Source of the DNA: JAGOTP01 sp964582475
Lineage (GTDB): Bacteria; Patescibacteriota; Patescibacteriia; 2-12-FULL-60-25
DNA: 64,000 nucleotides
Assembly (NCBI GenBank): GCA_964582475.1
Contig: CAZOQS010000004.1
Location: forward strand, 62,001 to 126,000
Direction: 5' to 3'
The notes beneath the pieces are model-generated. The model did no database searches. It was not told the DNA's origin and saw only the letters and a list, made by a program, of their open reading frames with translations. Position 1 is the first letter of the stretch. Every line of letters begins with the position of its first letter. The translations under genes and the position numbers were made by a program. Shown here one piece after another: positions 49,351 to 58,312 of this stretch.

Positions 49351-50181
49351 ATGGATCGATCGTTGGGCCGCCTGCTTGTGTTAGCGTCATGCATCGTGTT
49401 GTTTGGTGTTGGTTGCGAAAAGCTAGTCCCAGTTACCTTGCCGGTCGTATTGCAGCGCTCAGCGACAACGACGGCGACGGGCGCACCGCCGAGTGCGGTG
49501 ATTGGCTGGAGTGCGCGTGGGCCGGGGGTTGATCGGACAGCTTTTCGTTTTTCGACTTCAACAGCCAGTGAGGTGGTTATCTATCGTTTCTCCCGTACGA
49601 AGCATACCTTTGGTTTTCGTCATTCAACCTCAAGTGCCGCCGTCTCTGAATGGATGGGTCGGGAGTCGGAGGCACTGTTTGCTGCGAATGGCGTATATTT
49701 TCATGAAGACGAACTTCCAAGCGGATGGTTTCGAACCGAAGGGAAGGTCATAGGGGCACGCTCGTTTGATGCAGATAAGAGTGCGCTCCTTGTCTTGGAG
49801 CCAAATCCAACGATTCTCGTAAACACCTCAGAGCAAAAAGCGGCGAAGCAAAAAGCTCGGGACGCGGCCCAAAGTTTCCCCCTTCTCATTTCAGGCGGAG
49901 TCGCGGCGGTTAAAGAAGACTCGGGAAAGGTCGCGCGTCGGACCTTCGTGGGGACGGATAAAACGCAAGAATATCTCTATGTTGGGATTGTTCCGTACAC
50001 GGGCATCTCTTTGTATGAACTAAGTCAGGCGCTGACACGTCTTCCTGTCCGCTGGGAAGCGGTCTTGAACTTGGATGGGGGGCCTTCGTCGGGTATAGTT
50101 TTCAGGGCGCCAGACCAGTCGGAAACGATCGATAGTTATGTGACCGTTCCGAACGTTCTGGTCATCCATCCAAAAAACTAG
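49351..50181 (+). CDS. Phosphodiester glycosidase (NAGPA-like) lipoprotein
   Basis: 276 residues. A lipobox FGVGC (Cys about 25) anchors it outside the membrane. The NAGPA/DUF2233 domain is marked by AANGVYFHEDELPSG, LLISGGVAAV, RRTFVGTD and NLDGGPSSG. The family cleaves sugar-phosphodiester links in envelope polymers or mannose-phosphate caps. It lies in a cluster of envelope genes and is cotranscribed with the gene before it; the DedA gene starts 3 nt later. Confidence 0.88.
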   Translation: MDRSLGRLLVLASCIVLFGVGCEKLVPVTLPVVLQRSATTTATGAPPSAVIGWSARGPGVDRTAFRFSTSTASEVVIYRFSRTKHTFGFRHSTSSAAVSEWMGRESEALFAANGVYFHEDELPSGWFRTEGKVIGARSFDADKSALLVLEPNPTILVNTSEQKAAKQKARDAAQSFPLLISGGVAAVKEDSGKVARRTFVGTDKTQEYLYVGIVPYTGISLYELSQALTRLPVRWEAVLNLDGGPSSGIVFRAPDQSETIDSYVTVPNVLVIHPKN

Positions 50182-50184
50182 CGC

Positions 50185-50829
50185 ATGTTTTCTACGCTGA
50201 CACACCATCTGTTGGCTCTGAGTCAACAAGTTCCGTTGCCCGTTTTTACAGCGGTCGGCTCTTTTATTGAAGAAGTTATTTCGCCCCTCCCGAGTCAGGC
50301 GATCATGGTCTTTGGCGGATCATTGGCGCGAGCAGCGCGAACGGGTCAGGTTATGCTGGCATTTATGGCCGTGACGGGCGCGATTGGAAAAACGCTGGGT
50401 TCGCTCCTCTACTATGTGTTCGCGGATAAGATCGAAGACATCATCGTGCCCCGCTACGGAAAATACGTTGGGATCAGCCATGAGCAACTTGAACAGGTGG
50501 GAAAGAAATTAGGTCGGGGATGGGGGGATGATGTCGCGTTGTTTCTTCTCCGTCTTATTCCGGCTGTTCCGAGTAGCCCGGTTTCGGTGGCGTGTGGGTT
50601 GATCAAGATTGATCTCCGAACATTTATCGTAACCGCACTTCTCGGGTCTTTCTTCCGCAACTGGATGTATCTCTTGATTGGATTTTATGGATGGGAAGCG
50701 TACCATCGCTTTCTGCGGCCTTTTTTGCCGTACCAACGATACGCTATTCCCGCTCTGTTGCTCGGCTGTATGGGGCTCGCGATCTGGGGATACCGTTACT
50801 GGCAACGAAAGAAGCGATTGTCGGTTTAG
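50185..50829 (+). CDS. DedA/VTT-family membrane protein
   Basis: 214 residues with four to five helices. The VTT (SNARE-associated) pattern appears as FIEEVISPLPSQAIMVFGGS, GKTLGSLLYYVFAD and RLIPAVPSSPVSVACGLIK. DedA proteins move undecaprenyl phosphate or phospholipids across the membrane. Follows the glycosidase gene by 3 nt. Confidence 0.88.
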   Translation: MFSTLTHHLLALSQQVPLPVFTAVGSFIEEVISPLPSQAIMVFGGSLARAARTGQVMLAFMAVTGAIGKTLGSLLYYVFADKIEDIIVPRYGKYVGISHEQLEQVGKKLGRGWGDDVALFLLRLIPAVPSSPVSVACGLIKIDLRTFIVTALLGSFFRNWMYLLIGFYGWEAYHRFLRPFLPYQRYAIPALLLGCMGLAIWGYRYWQRKKRLSV

Positions 50830-50841
50830 TTCCGGATAGTT

Positions 50842-50847
50842 TATCAT
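50842..50847 (+). promoter_or_regulatory. -10 box before the helical-repeat protein
   Basis: TTGTCG (50818-50823), 18 bp, TATCAT (50842-50847), 10 nt, ATG 50858. It overlaps the end of the DedA gene. Confidence 0.45.
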
Positions 50848-50857
50848 GGTCCTATCT

Positions 50858-52411
50858 ATGGACGCGTCCTTTGCAGCTACCCCCGTCTCACTTACGCCAT
50901 CAGATCTTCGCGCATTGATGGAGAAGTTGTCTCAAGGATCGCTGACGCCCTTTCAGGCATCTGAACAAGCCTTGGGTGGTGAGGTATTGCTGACGCGAGA
51001 TGCGGAATTATTTTTTGGAGAGGCACTGAAACACGGAGGTGCTCAAGTAGCGAATTTAATCGTCGACCATCTTTCCGTCTTGCGTGTTGGACATACGTCA
51101 GCATCAACCGCGAAATATTTAGGGAATCTCCTGCTCGATTATTCAACGGATCCAGATGTGAGTCGGAAGATTCTGGCTTGGTATCCTGATTTTATCGATG
51201 TGCCAGCAATCCTTGAGCATCTTTCGATTCAGGATGAACGGGACCTCTCATTTTATCAGGAGTTATTTCGTCGACTCATTCGTGAGGGTGATAGCTATTC
51301 GGCGGGGGATCGTATTTCCAAACTGCTTGTTGCTGTCTTGAAACTTGCACCAGCCTGGATCGGTCGTCTACTGTCCGCGCTTGATCAAGTTCAGACGGAG
51401 ATTGATTTAGAGCCATTTTTAAAGATGGCGGCCGAAATTGGTACCGCAAAAGAGGAGATTTATGAGCAGCTTCCGCTTATTGGACGGGTTGCGACTCAGC
51501 GAATGCGTTTGATGGATTGGGTCTTCCGTGTCTACCCGGAGCGGCGTATAGAGGCGCTCGGTAGAATCCTTGAACAAGCTCGCTTCACTTCCATGAATGC
51601 GGAAGATGCCTTTGTTTCGCTTGCGCGTGGATTAAATACAAAGGATCTGCCTGCATTTACTCAGCTGCTTGAACGCTATCGAAAGCAGGAGGACTGGCCG
51701 CGGAAAGTGGTGATTGAGCTGCTCTACAATCCAAATATCCCAATGGAAGAGCTCGTTGACTCACAGCGTTCTTTTTCGCTGTATCGAAATGTCATCAACT
51801 GTCTTTCCGACCTCTTGGATCGTACATCAGACGGAGATCGGTCACTCGATATCAAGCGCCTCCTCACGCGAATTGTCGATGATACAAATTTCGGGACCTT
51901 GGACGTGACAACCTACAGTGCGCTCCTGTATGAAGTTTCACGTCGCAAGGGACAAGGAGATTTAAACCCGTTACGTATCTTGCTTCTGGAACGGATCGAT
52001 TTCAAACACGCGACAATTTTTCATTCAGCCTTTTTTGAAGCGCTTCGAGGGTACTTTATTGAACCGATGCATGCGCAGCGTATCTTAGAAAAAATCGTCC
52101 GATATGGAAAATATCCGTTTCATGAGACGGATTTCCTCCTCCAACTTCTGGAGTGTGTAGACCAAGAAGTCTTTGCGAACTTTACGTTACGGTATAGCCA
52201 AGCCCTTTTTGATACGGCCTACACGGCAGAGCGTTTCTACTTAGCTCTTGCGGGTACGCTCCCTGAGCGTTTTGCGCCGGTATATATGTTCCATCGAAAG
52301 ATCTTTAAGCGTTCCTTCGCCAAGTATTCTGATACCGACAAGACGATTTACAAACTGTGTTGGCCGTATCTCTCGTTCGGTCAACGATTCAAGGCGTTTA
52401 TCTTTGGTTAG
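50858..52411 (+). CDS. All-helical protein, function unknown
   Basis: 517 residues from ATG 50858 (50846 is possible). No signal peptide, no membrane segment. The sequence is almost entirely helical with repeated leucine patterns (KYLGNLLLDYSTDPDVSRKI, LLDRTSDGDRSLDIKRLLTR), suggesting HEAT- or TPR-like solenoid. No catalytic motif seen. It is convergent with the VirB2-like gene, with only 3 nt between the stops. I do not recognise it. Confidence 0.75.
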   Translation: MDASFAATPVSLTPSDLRALMEKLSQGSLTPFQASEQALGGEVLLTRDAELFFGEALKHGGAQVANLIVDHLSVLRVGHTSASTAKYLGNLLLDYSTDPDVSRKILAWYPDFIDVPAILEHLSIQDERDLSFYQELFRRLIREGDSYSAGDRISKLLVAVLKLAPAWIGRLLSALDQVQTEIDLEPFLKMAAEIGTAKEEIYEQLPLIGRVATQRMRLMDWVFRVYPERRIEALGRILEQARFTSMNAEDAFVSLARGLNTKDLPAFTQLLERYRKQEDWPRKVVIELLYNPNIPMEELVDSQRSFSLYRNVINCLSDLLDRTSDGDRSLDIKRLLTRIVDDTNFGTLDVTTYSALLYEVSRRKGQGDLNPLRILLLERIDFKHATIFHSAFFEALRGYFIEPMHAQRILEKIVRYGKYPFHETDFLLQLLECVDQEVFANFTLRYSQALFDTAYTAERFYLALAGTLPERFAPVYMFHRKIFKRSFAKYSDTDKTIYKLCWPYLSFGQRFKAFIFG

Positions 52412-52414
52412 GAT

Positions 52415-54157
52415 TTAGTAGTTTGGAATGCAGGCCTCCAATTGTTCGAGTGTAGGTGGAGCGACGCTGTCTGTACGCGAAACGTTTCTGAGTTCCTGGC
52501 GAATGGAATCGGCTCGTCGTCTGGCGCCTGGGACCCCTCCACGACACCCAAGCTCAACGAATTTTTCAAGGAAGCAGTCGATGCGCTCGCTTTCGCTCGC
52601 ACCTGAATGAGAGCGACAAGCCTCGAGCACGATTCCAAATCCGGCACCGCATCTTCCCGGGTTATTTGCGACGGTTGCCCACATGGCTTGGCCATAGGAC
52701 GAACGAAAACCATGACTTGCGGCGGCTCTCACTCGCTGAGAGTATTTTTCGTACGAGTCTTGGAGCTGGGCGAGTGCGAACGCTCTCGTTGGGAGTGCAG
52801 TCTGAAGCATGTTTCGATAGTCCGCATTGCAAATAAACCCACGATCCGTCTGATTGGATGCGCAGAGTGCAGAGGCGGACGTGTCACGATTGTTTCCGGC
52901 GGTCACGACGCGATTGTAAACAGCCGCATCTTTTTGTTGAAGTTTCCGCATTAATTGAGGGAGGTTTTGCTGCATATACCCTAAAATTCCGTAGGTACCT
53001 CCATCGAGCCCTTCAAGCGATCGGAACGTCTTTCCGGTACAGTTCCCAGTAACGGAAGCGAGGAATTGTCCATAAGAACCACCACATCTGCCAATTAGCG
53101 CTGGACAGGCGGGATCTGGACCTCCAACGATTGTGGTACCGCAGGAGACTTGGCTTTGGCAGGCAGCACACCAGACGGTGCTGTTGTTTGGTCGTGGTCG
53201 AGCGGCAAGTGTTTGCCGGCAAAAGCGTGCGGGCCCGGCTCCTGTCGCAGTCCCGGTCGCGCCTTCTTCGGCTGAGCGATCTGGGTCCGCATCTCTAGCG
53301 ATGCTGTCATAGGCACTGTCGTCGGATGGTGGTATCGCTTGAACATGCTGGACGCGAACCGGATTCATTTCGACCAGCTTCGGATTGATCGTCTTCAAGA
53401 TCAAGAAGCTACTAAGAAGAACTACCAGCCCAATAAAGGCATCTTGGATAATCGTTTTCCCATCAGACACACCCGGAGCAGAAGCCGACAGCATGTAGCG
53501 GAACCCTCCATAAACAATCATGATGGCTGCCAAAATCGCACCTAATCCAACGGATAGGCGATAAATACCCGAGATGTATTGCGCGAGATAGGGGACGCTA
53601 ATAATGCCACCCTCCTCGGTTGCGGGGGTGAAACGAACACCCGGGATTGGTACGGCGGGGTTTGGTGGGATGGGGGTGAATGGGCGTTGGGCGGCAGGCT
53701 CTGTTCCGCCCGCAATCGCCTCATCTGCCGGACTTTGGACCGTTGTTGTTGGAGGAGTGGTTGGGGGTGTTGCAGGAGGTGTGGTTGTGCCGGCTGCAGC
53801 GGCCCTTGTCGCACAGCTCGCCCGAACGGGATTGCTTCCGATCGCTCGATTGAGGCTTTCTGCAAACGACGGTTCACAGGCTCTGGAGATCGTACAGCTA
53901 AAGACACTAGGATCAAATCGACCACTTAAAGGAGCGTTTTCGCAGCCTGAGCGTGCTTCTGATCGCTGGTCGCTGGTCGCTAAACTAGCAAGTTCGCTTG
54001 GAGACCTGCCTGAAACTATACCCGTCCCGGTGATGGTACAGAGACAGCTCGACGCTTGCGCGAACGCGAGACCAGGTATGGTCAGGCCGATAATCAAAAA
54101 TGAGAGGGTCGAGACGGCGAGAAGATCCCTCAGACGCTTACTCCAATGAAGAGGCAT
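52415..54157 (-). CDS. VirB2-like pilin domain fused to a lysozyme-like domain
   Basis: 580 residues. After a signal peptide (about 12-34) and a Pro/Thr linker, residues about 195-275 hold two hydrophobic helices (LSVGLGAILAAIMIVYGGFR and DAFIGLVVLLSSFLILKTIN) as in VirB2/TrbC pilins, a common CPR type. The C-terminal 270 residues are Cys-containing; GTYGILGYMQQN and the later SHGFRSSYGQAMWATVANNP pattern remind me of GH46 chitosanase/lysozyme-like enzymes. Catalytic acids cannot be assigned. It is translated 7 nt after the beta-propeller gene. I infer a surface or secretion-linked wall hydrolase; weakly supported. Confidence 0.68.
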   Translation of the reverse strand: MPLHWSKRLRDLLAVSTLSFLIIGLTIPGLAFAQASSCLCTITGTGIVSGRSPSELASLATSDQRSEARSGCENAPLSGRFDPSVFSCTISRACEPSFAESLNRAIGSNPVRASCATRAAAAGTTTPPATPPTTPPTTTVQSPADEAIAGGTEPAAQRPFTPIPPNPAVPIPGVRFTPATEEGGIISVPYLAQYISGIYRLSVGLGAILAAIMIVYGGFRYMLSASAPGVSDGKTIIQDAFIGLVVLLSSFLILKTINPKLVEMNPVRVQHVQAIPPSDDSAYDSIARDADPDRSAEEGATGTATGAGPARFCRQTLAARPRPNNSTVWCAACQSQVSCGTTIVGGPDPACPALIGRCGGSYGQFLASVTGNCTGKTFRSLEGLDGGTYGILGYMQQNLPQLMRKLQQKDAAVYNRVVTAGNNRDTSASALCASNQTDRGFICNADYRNMLQTALPTRAFALAQLQDSYEKYSQRVRAAASHGFRSSYGQAMWATVANNPGRCGAGFGIVLEACRSHSGASESERIDCFLEKFVELGCRGGVPGARRRADSIRQELRNVSRTDSVAPPTLEQLEACIPNY

Positions 54158-54164
54158 ACGCGTA

Positions 54165-55421
54165 TTACAAACGCATCTTAATGAGCTGACCGCTATTTCC
54201 ATCTGTTACAAAGGCGGATTGCCCATCGCCTGAAACGCGCACTGCACGCACGGCTACGTTAGGGCCTGGATCGCCAAGTGGAGTGACTTGTCCATTTGCA
54301 AGATCGAGTTTGAAGAGTGTATCTGGGCCGACATCGAACAATGTTCGTTGTAAACCAGCTCCATTTGGCATTTCCTTTGGAACGCCACAGATAACCGTTG
54401 TTCCATTTGCCCATGTGCATTTGTCTGCCCAGGTTTCGATACTCATACGTCGACGATTCGCGTTCACTTCATCGCCCGAGGCGCCACTCAACCAGAGAGA
54501 GGGGCGATAGCCTTCGTCACCGCTCCATACGCTGTACAGGAGCTGGGATCCATCCGGGGACCAATTTGGAGTAAAGCCACGTCCTTCCACGATGAGACCT
54601 TTAAAATTCTCCTGATTTTTTCCGACGAGTAAAATCTGTTCACGATTTGCGCCCATGGCTTCGCCTGTTCGAGAAAAAGCGACGGTTTGGTTGTTCGGTG
54701 CCCAGCTTACCAATACCTTGTCCTGGTTATTCCCAAGTTCCTCAATTGGACGAGGTTCGGATCCGTCGCTGCCGGCAACGATTAAGAAGCGGTTGGTTGG
54801 GTTGCTCCCTAAGCTTTTGGCTACAATTTGATCATCGTCAGGGGAGAATTGAAGCTCTTGCCAATAGCGGGGGATGGTCGTTTGTTTGTCTTGGGAGAAG
54901 TCGTAGATCACCTGATTTCCATCTGGGAAGCCTAATACAGCTTTCTCGCTCTTGTTTCCCCAAGTGATGCGATCAACGTTTGGGAAAACAGTTTCAGACA
55001 ACGGAACCTTTGTTCCATCATCGAGGATAGAGTAAAAACGTCCATCATTTGGATCATAAAAACGAATCGCGTTTCCACCGCCTTTCGTTGTTGCGATAGG
55101 GAGGCGTACGTCTTGAGCGATTACCGACACGCGTGGCGCATCTGGTAGAAGCGAGTTATCCGGAAGCGTTGGAATTTCTCCTAGATCCACCGATCCCGTA
55201 TTCTGGGCCGGTTGGAGGCTTCCATCGCCCAAATTTCCAATCGTACCAGGCGTGCCATCCTGTGCACGTGGAAGGGAATTCCCTGTTCCAGGTAGTTGTG
55301 TTCCGGGAGTCTCCGTTGGTCGGATCGCTCGGAAAAAGAGCAGATACAACACCGTCGCGATCCCTACGACCGCGAGTATGAAGAGGAACACAAAGAGCAG
55401 CTTCTTGCGACGTTCGTCCAT
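54165..55421 (-). CDS. Membrane-anchored TolB/WD-like beta-propeller protein
   Basis: 418 residues. One N-terminal membrane helix (about 8-30, FVFLFILAVVGIATVLYLLF), a Pro/Gly/Thr linker, then repeated blades, seen as LQFSPDDDQIVAK, VSWAPNNQTVAFSRTG and TPNWSPDGSQLLYSVWSG. Such TolB-like propellers bind partner proteins outside the membrane. It starts 10 nt after an extended -10 box and is cotranscribed with the VirB2-like gene, so both may form one envelope complex. Confidence 0.87.
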   Translation of the reverse strand: MDERRKKLLFVFLFILAVVGIATVLYLLFFRAIRPTETPGTQLPGTGNSLPRAQDGTPGTIGNLGDGSLQPAQNTGSVDLGEIPTLPDNSLLPDAPRVSVIAQDVRLPIATTKGGGNAIRFYDPNDGRFYSILDDGTKVPLSETVFPNVDRITWGNKSEKAVLGFPDGNQVIYDFSQDKQTTIPRYWQELQFSPDDDQIVAKSLGSNPTNRFLIVAGSDGSEPRPIEELGNNQDKVLVSWAPNNQTVAFSRTGEAMGANREQILLVGKNQENFKGLIVEGRGFTPNWSPDGSQLLYSVWSGDEGYRPSLWLSGASGDEVNANRRRMSIETWADKCTWANGTTVICGVPKEMPNGAGLQRTLFDVGPDTLFKLDLANGQVTPLGDPGPNVAVRAVRVSGDGQSAFVTDGNSGQLIKMRL

Positions 55422-55431
55422 AGATACCCGA

Positions 55432-55440
55432 AGTATAGCA
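55432..55440 (-). promoter_or_regulatory. Extended -10 promoter (TGC TATACT)
   Basis: On the minus strand TGC-TATACT ends 10 nt before ATG 55421; a TTGAAG lies 15 bp further up. Confidence 0.6.
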
Positions 55441-55494
55441 CGGTTACGCGTGCTTCAATATGCCTCGGAAGTGAATTGTGGTTTTGTTTTCTTT

Positions 55495-56904
55495 TTAGAT
55501 ACTCAAGTCGCCTGTTGAGGGACGAGTTCCACGATAGCCGCCACTACTTCCACCGCTGCGGCGACCTCCAAAGCGAGAGGAAGATGGTCGTGAAGATGAT
55601 GAGCCTCCTTGGCTTGAGCCATACGAAGAGGAAGAACGGGATCCGTATGAACGGCCAGAAGATGGGCGTCCGTTACTACCGCCTCGACTTCCTCCGTAAC
55701 TTGAACCGCCTCCACGTTGTGGATAGCTTGGACGATCGTCGTAACTTGTGTCAGACATCGAAGGCATTGGAGGCAATACGGGCAAGGTGGGTAGAGGACT
55801 GACAGGGAGTGGAAGACGAATCAAGCGCTCAATCATGCGGACATCGCGTAATTGATCAGGTGTTGCAAATGAAATAGCTTTTCCAACGGCACCAGCACGG
55901 CCTGTGCGACCGATGCGGTGGACGTAGTCTTCGGCTTGGTCTGGTAAATCAAAGTTGATGACAAGCTCGATGCCCTTCACGTCAATTCCACGAGCAGCGA
56001 TGTCGGTTGCAACAAGGACGCGGTAGCTGCCAGTGCGGAAACCCTGAAGAGCTGTCTGACGTTGAGCTTGTGTACGATCGGAGTGAATTTCAGCGGCCGT
56101 GTGACCAAGAACGCGAATCGAGCGGGTCAGCTTGCGGGCTCCGTGCTTCGTACGAGAAAAAATCAGGGTTGAGCCGCGGTGCTCCTGAAGAATTTTGGAA
56201 ATGAGGCGCAACTTTTCTTCTTTGCGTACAATGAAGAGCTCTTGGGTCACGCCTTCGGCGGTTGTGCCTTGGCGCGCAATTTCAACCTGAGTTGGCTGCT
56301 TCATGTACTTGCGGGCGATCTGAATGATGTCCGTAGGCATCGTCGCTGAGAACAGCATGGTCTGGCGATCGGCAGGGATCGATTCAAAAATGCGCTTCAA
56401 CTGAGGAGCGAAGCCCATATCAAGCATGCGGTCCGCTTCGTCCAGTACAAGAATTTTGAGATCACTCATACGGAGCGAGCCTTGTTCCATGTGGTCAAGA
56501 AGACGACCTGGGGTCGCGATGATCACGTGTGGAGCGTTGCGAAGCGAGTGCAGCTGACCTCCCATTGGGACGCCACCGATCAATACGGCTGTGCGCAAGC
56601 CAATCGATGCACCTACTTTTTTGATGGATTCATCCACCTGAACAGCGAGTTCACGGGTTGGAAGAAGCACGAGGCCGCGTCCTTTGTGCTGCGCGAGACG
56701 CTGCAACATTGGTAAGCCGAAGGCGAGTGTTTTACCTGTTCCTGTTTGGGCGATCCCAACAATATCGTTGCCTTCCATGGCAACCGGAATCGCTTGGCGC
56801 TGGATCGGGGTAGGTTCTTGCATCCCAAGCTTGCTGATGATCTCGAGCAAGGCGGGGGCGATTCCAAGGCCATGGAATCCGGTGGACGATGAAGGGGTCG
56901 GCAT
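55495..56904 (-). CDS. DEAD-box RNA helicase (RhlE-like)
   Basis: 469 residues. All helicase motifs are present: Q motif with GFHGLGIAPALLE and TPIQRQAIP, motif I AQTGTGKT, Ia PTRELAVQ, II DEAD, III SAT, V ATDIAARGID, VI HRIGRTGRAG. The last 90 residues are Gly/Ser/Arg-rich (RGG-like) and should bind RNA non-specifically. Likely roles are ribosome assembly and RNA decay. Promoter TAGACA-17-TAGACT ends 10 nt before the ATG. Confidence 0.96.
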   Translation of the reverse strand: MPTPSSSTGFHGLGIAPALLEIISKLGMQEPTPIQRQAIPVAMEGNDIVGIAQTGTGKTLAFGLPMLQRLAQHKGRGLVLLPTRELAVQVDESIKKVGASIGLRTAVLIGGVPMGGQLHSLRNAPHVIIATPGRLLDHMEQGSLRMSDLKILVLDEADRMLDMGFAPQLKRIFESIPADRQTMLFSATMPTDIIQIARKYMKQPTQVEIARQGTTAEGVTQELFIVRKEEKLRLISKILQEHRGSTLIFSRTKHGARKLTRSIRVLGHTAAEIHSDRTQAQRQTALQGFRTGSYRVLVATDIAARGIDVKGIELVINFDLPDQAEDYVHRIGRTGRAGAVGKAISFATPDQLRDVRMIERLIRLPLPVSPLPTLPVLPPMPSMSDTSYDDRPSYPQRGGGSSYGGSRGGSNGRPSSGRSYGSRSSSSYGSSQGGSSSSRPSSSRFGGRRSGGSSGGYRGTRPSTGDLSI

Positions 56905-56914
56905 ATATTGGGGG

Positions 56915-56943
56915 AGTCTATCAGAAAACGCGAATTTTGTCTA
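56915..56943 (-). promoter_or_regulatory. Promoter of the helicase gene
   Basis: TAGACA (56943-56938), 17 bp, TAGACT (56920-56915), 10 nt, ATG. Confidence 0.6.
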
Positions 56944-56970
56944 GTTTTAGCCAACAGTTCGCTTTTAAAG

Positions 56971-57010
56971 ACGATTATCCCCAAGGCATTTTGCCTTGGG
57001 GATAAGTCGT
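56971..57010. terminator. Hairpin between helicase and msrB remnant
   Basis: A stem of about 18 bp around TTT (ATCCCCAAGGCA with TGCCTTGGGGAT at its core), 37 nt after the msrB reading frame on the minus strand. Confidence 0.7.
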
Positions 57011-57046
57011 CCTTGATCGAGAATGTTTTATTTTAGCTAGTTCTGG

Positions 57047-57492
57047 CTATTTTTGCTCGTCAGGGATGAACGCGAGCGCGTCACCGTTCATACAATAGCG
57101 GAGACTTGTGGGTTCTGGCCCGTCAGAAAAGACATGGCCGAGATGGTCTCCGCATTTCGAGCGAATCTCTGTTCGTTCCATAAATAGACCTTCGTCCTTT
57201 TGTTCGATGACCGCGTCGGGTTTGATCGGAGCCTAAAAACTGGGCCAGCCCGTGCAAGAATCGTATTTCTGTTCAGAGCGGAAGACAGGCCCGCACAATC
57301 TGCGGTTACGTAGGTACCAGGCCGTTTTTCATCCAAGAGCAGGCTGGTGAAGGGTGTTTCCGTCCCGGCTTCACGCAGGATGTGGCACTGCTCAGGCGAT
57401 AAAATACTCTTCCAGTATTCCTCGGTGCGAGTAGCTTTCACAGGGTGATTCACCCGCTGTCTGGAGATTCGTACCCCAAATCCACCCACCAT
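57047..57492 (-). pseudogene. msrB: Broken methionine sulfoxide reductase B
   Basis: The first part reads EYWKSILSPEQCHILREAGT and PGTYVTADC in one frame, then a 2-nt excess at GATTGTGCGGG (near 57296) shifts the frame. The other frame continues with PVFRSEQKYDSCTGWPSF, a TAG where Trp is usual, and the full C-terminal part including SKCGDHLGHVF and the catalytic RYCMN, to TAG at 57047. So the gene has a frameshift and a nonsense codon. The N-terminal hydrophobic segment suggests an exported MsrB, which fits the DipZ and thioredoxin genes upstream in the same operon. Loss looks recent, since the rest is well kept. Confidence 0.88.
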
Positions 57493-57572
57493 AAGAAGAG
57501 TGGCGAGTGCCGTGATACCCGTGTATCGGGTGTGGGTTTCGTTGGGATTGGCAGCGTAGAGTGAAAATGATT

Positions 57573-58304
57573 TTAGGTTGTGGCAGGAGTTTCTTCTACG
57601 GTGGTACACACCTGTATCAGGGTTTCAACGAGGTCAAAGAGCAAGTCAGCTGCTTCACGATCTTTTAATGTAACCAGCTTGCATTGTTTGCGTGTTTCTT
57701 CGTACTGAGGCGCGGATAAAAAAGAAAGAAACTTGCGTAGATACTCAGGTGAACGAATGTACATGTTACAGAGCTCAACCGTATCTTCTATGACCTGCAT
57801 ATCCACTCCTTGAGCTGCGTAGACTCGAAGAGATCCAAGGGTAGAAAAACCCTTCCCTGTACTTATTCTTGCTGCCTTTATTTTTTGAACAAGCAGGCTA
57901 TGAAGTTCTTTGGCATCAGGAATTTTCTGTGCTAAGTCCTCAACAAGGTGATGCGTTAGTTCATGAGAGAAACGATACGCGACTTCAGCTTCAGGAGTGA
58001 AACTTGCTTCATCAAATAAGATAAGACTTCGTTCTTGAGGTGATAATAGCTTGAGTCCAACCTGCAATATTCTGAAACGATCAGTTTCAATGGTCGTACC
58101 ACTATGCCAATTATTTGGATCCACCTGGACTCGGTCTGGGAAGCATCCATTACGATCGAGAGCTAGAGTGACAGCTTCTCCATGTTGCGTTTGAGTTCCT
58201 AACAAATCAAAAAGCTGACCTGCCGCCTCCTCTGGTCTTTGTCGAGCGGTTTCAATCAACTTCGTATGCCAACTTTTCGGACCAGCCATCTCGTAATGAT
58301 TCAT
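57573..58304 (-). CDS. Predicted zinc metalloprotease-like protein
   Basis: 243 residues. FSHELTHHLVED (about 112-123) contains the HExxH zinc site, within a helical protein. No signal peptide. It starts 8 nt after tmk and overlaps the 5' part of the msrB region, so it is in the redox operon. A third zinc ligand (a downstream Glu or His) cannot be assigned with certainty. Family not recognised; protease activity is an inference from the motif. Confidence 0.72.
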   Translation of the reverse strand: MNHYEMAGPKSWHTKLIETARQRPEEAAGQLFDLLGTQTQHGEAVTLALDRNGCFPDRVQVDPNNWHSGTTIETDRFRILQVGLKLLSPQERSLILFDEASFTPEAEVAYRFSHELTHHLVEDLAQKIPDAKELHSLLVQKIKAARISTGKGFSTLGSLRVYAAQGVDMQVIEDTVELCNMYIRSPEYLRKFLSFLSAPQYEETRKQCKLVTLKDREAADLLFDLVETLIQVCTTVEETPATT

Positions 58305-58312
58305 ACTCAGTG

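Noticed and set aside
53604..54149. Plus-strand frame opposite the VirB2-like gene
   Set aside because: It overlaps a clear secreted protein on the other strand and has only low-complexity content.
57088..57609. Single open frame over the msrB region as an intact gene
   Set aside because: After the conserved MsrB N-terminal part it reads out of frame; the conserved C-terminal half is in another frame.
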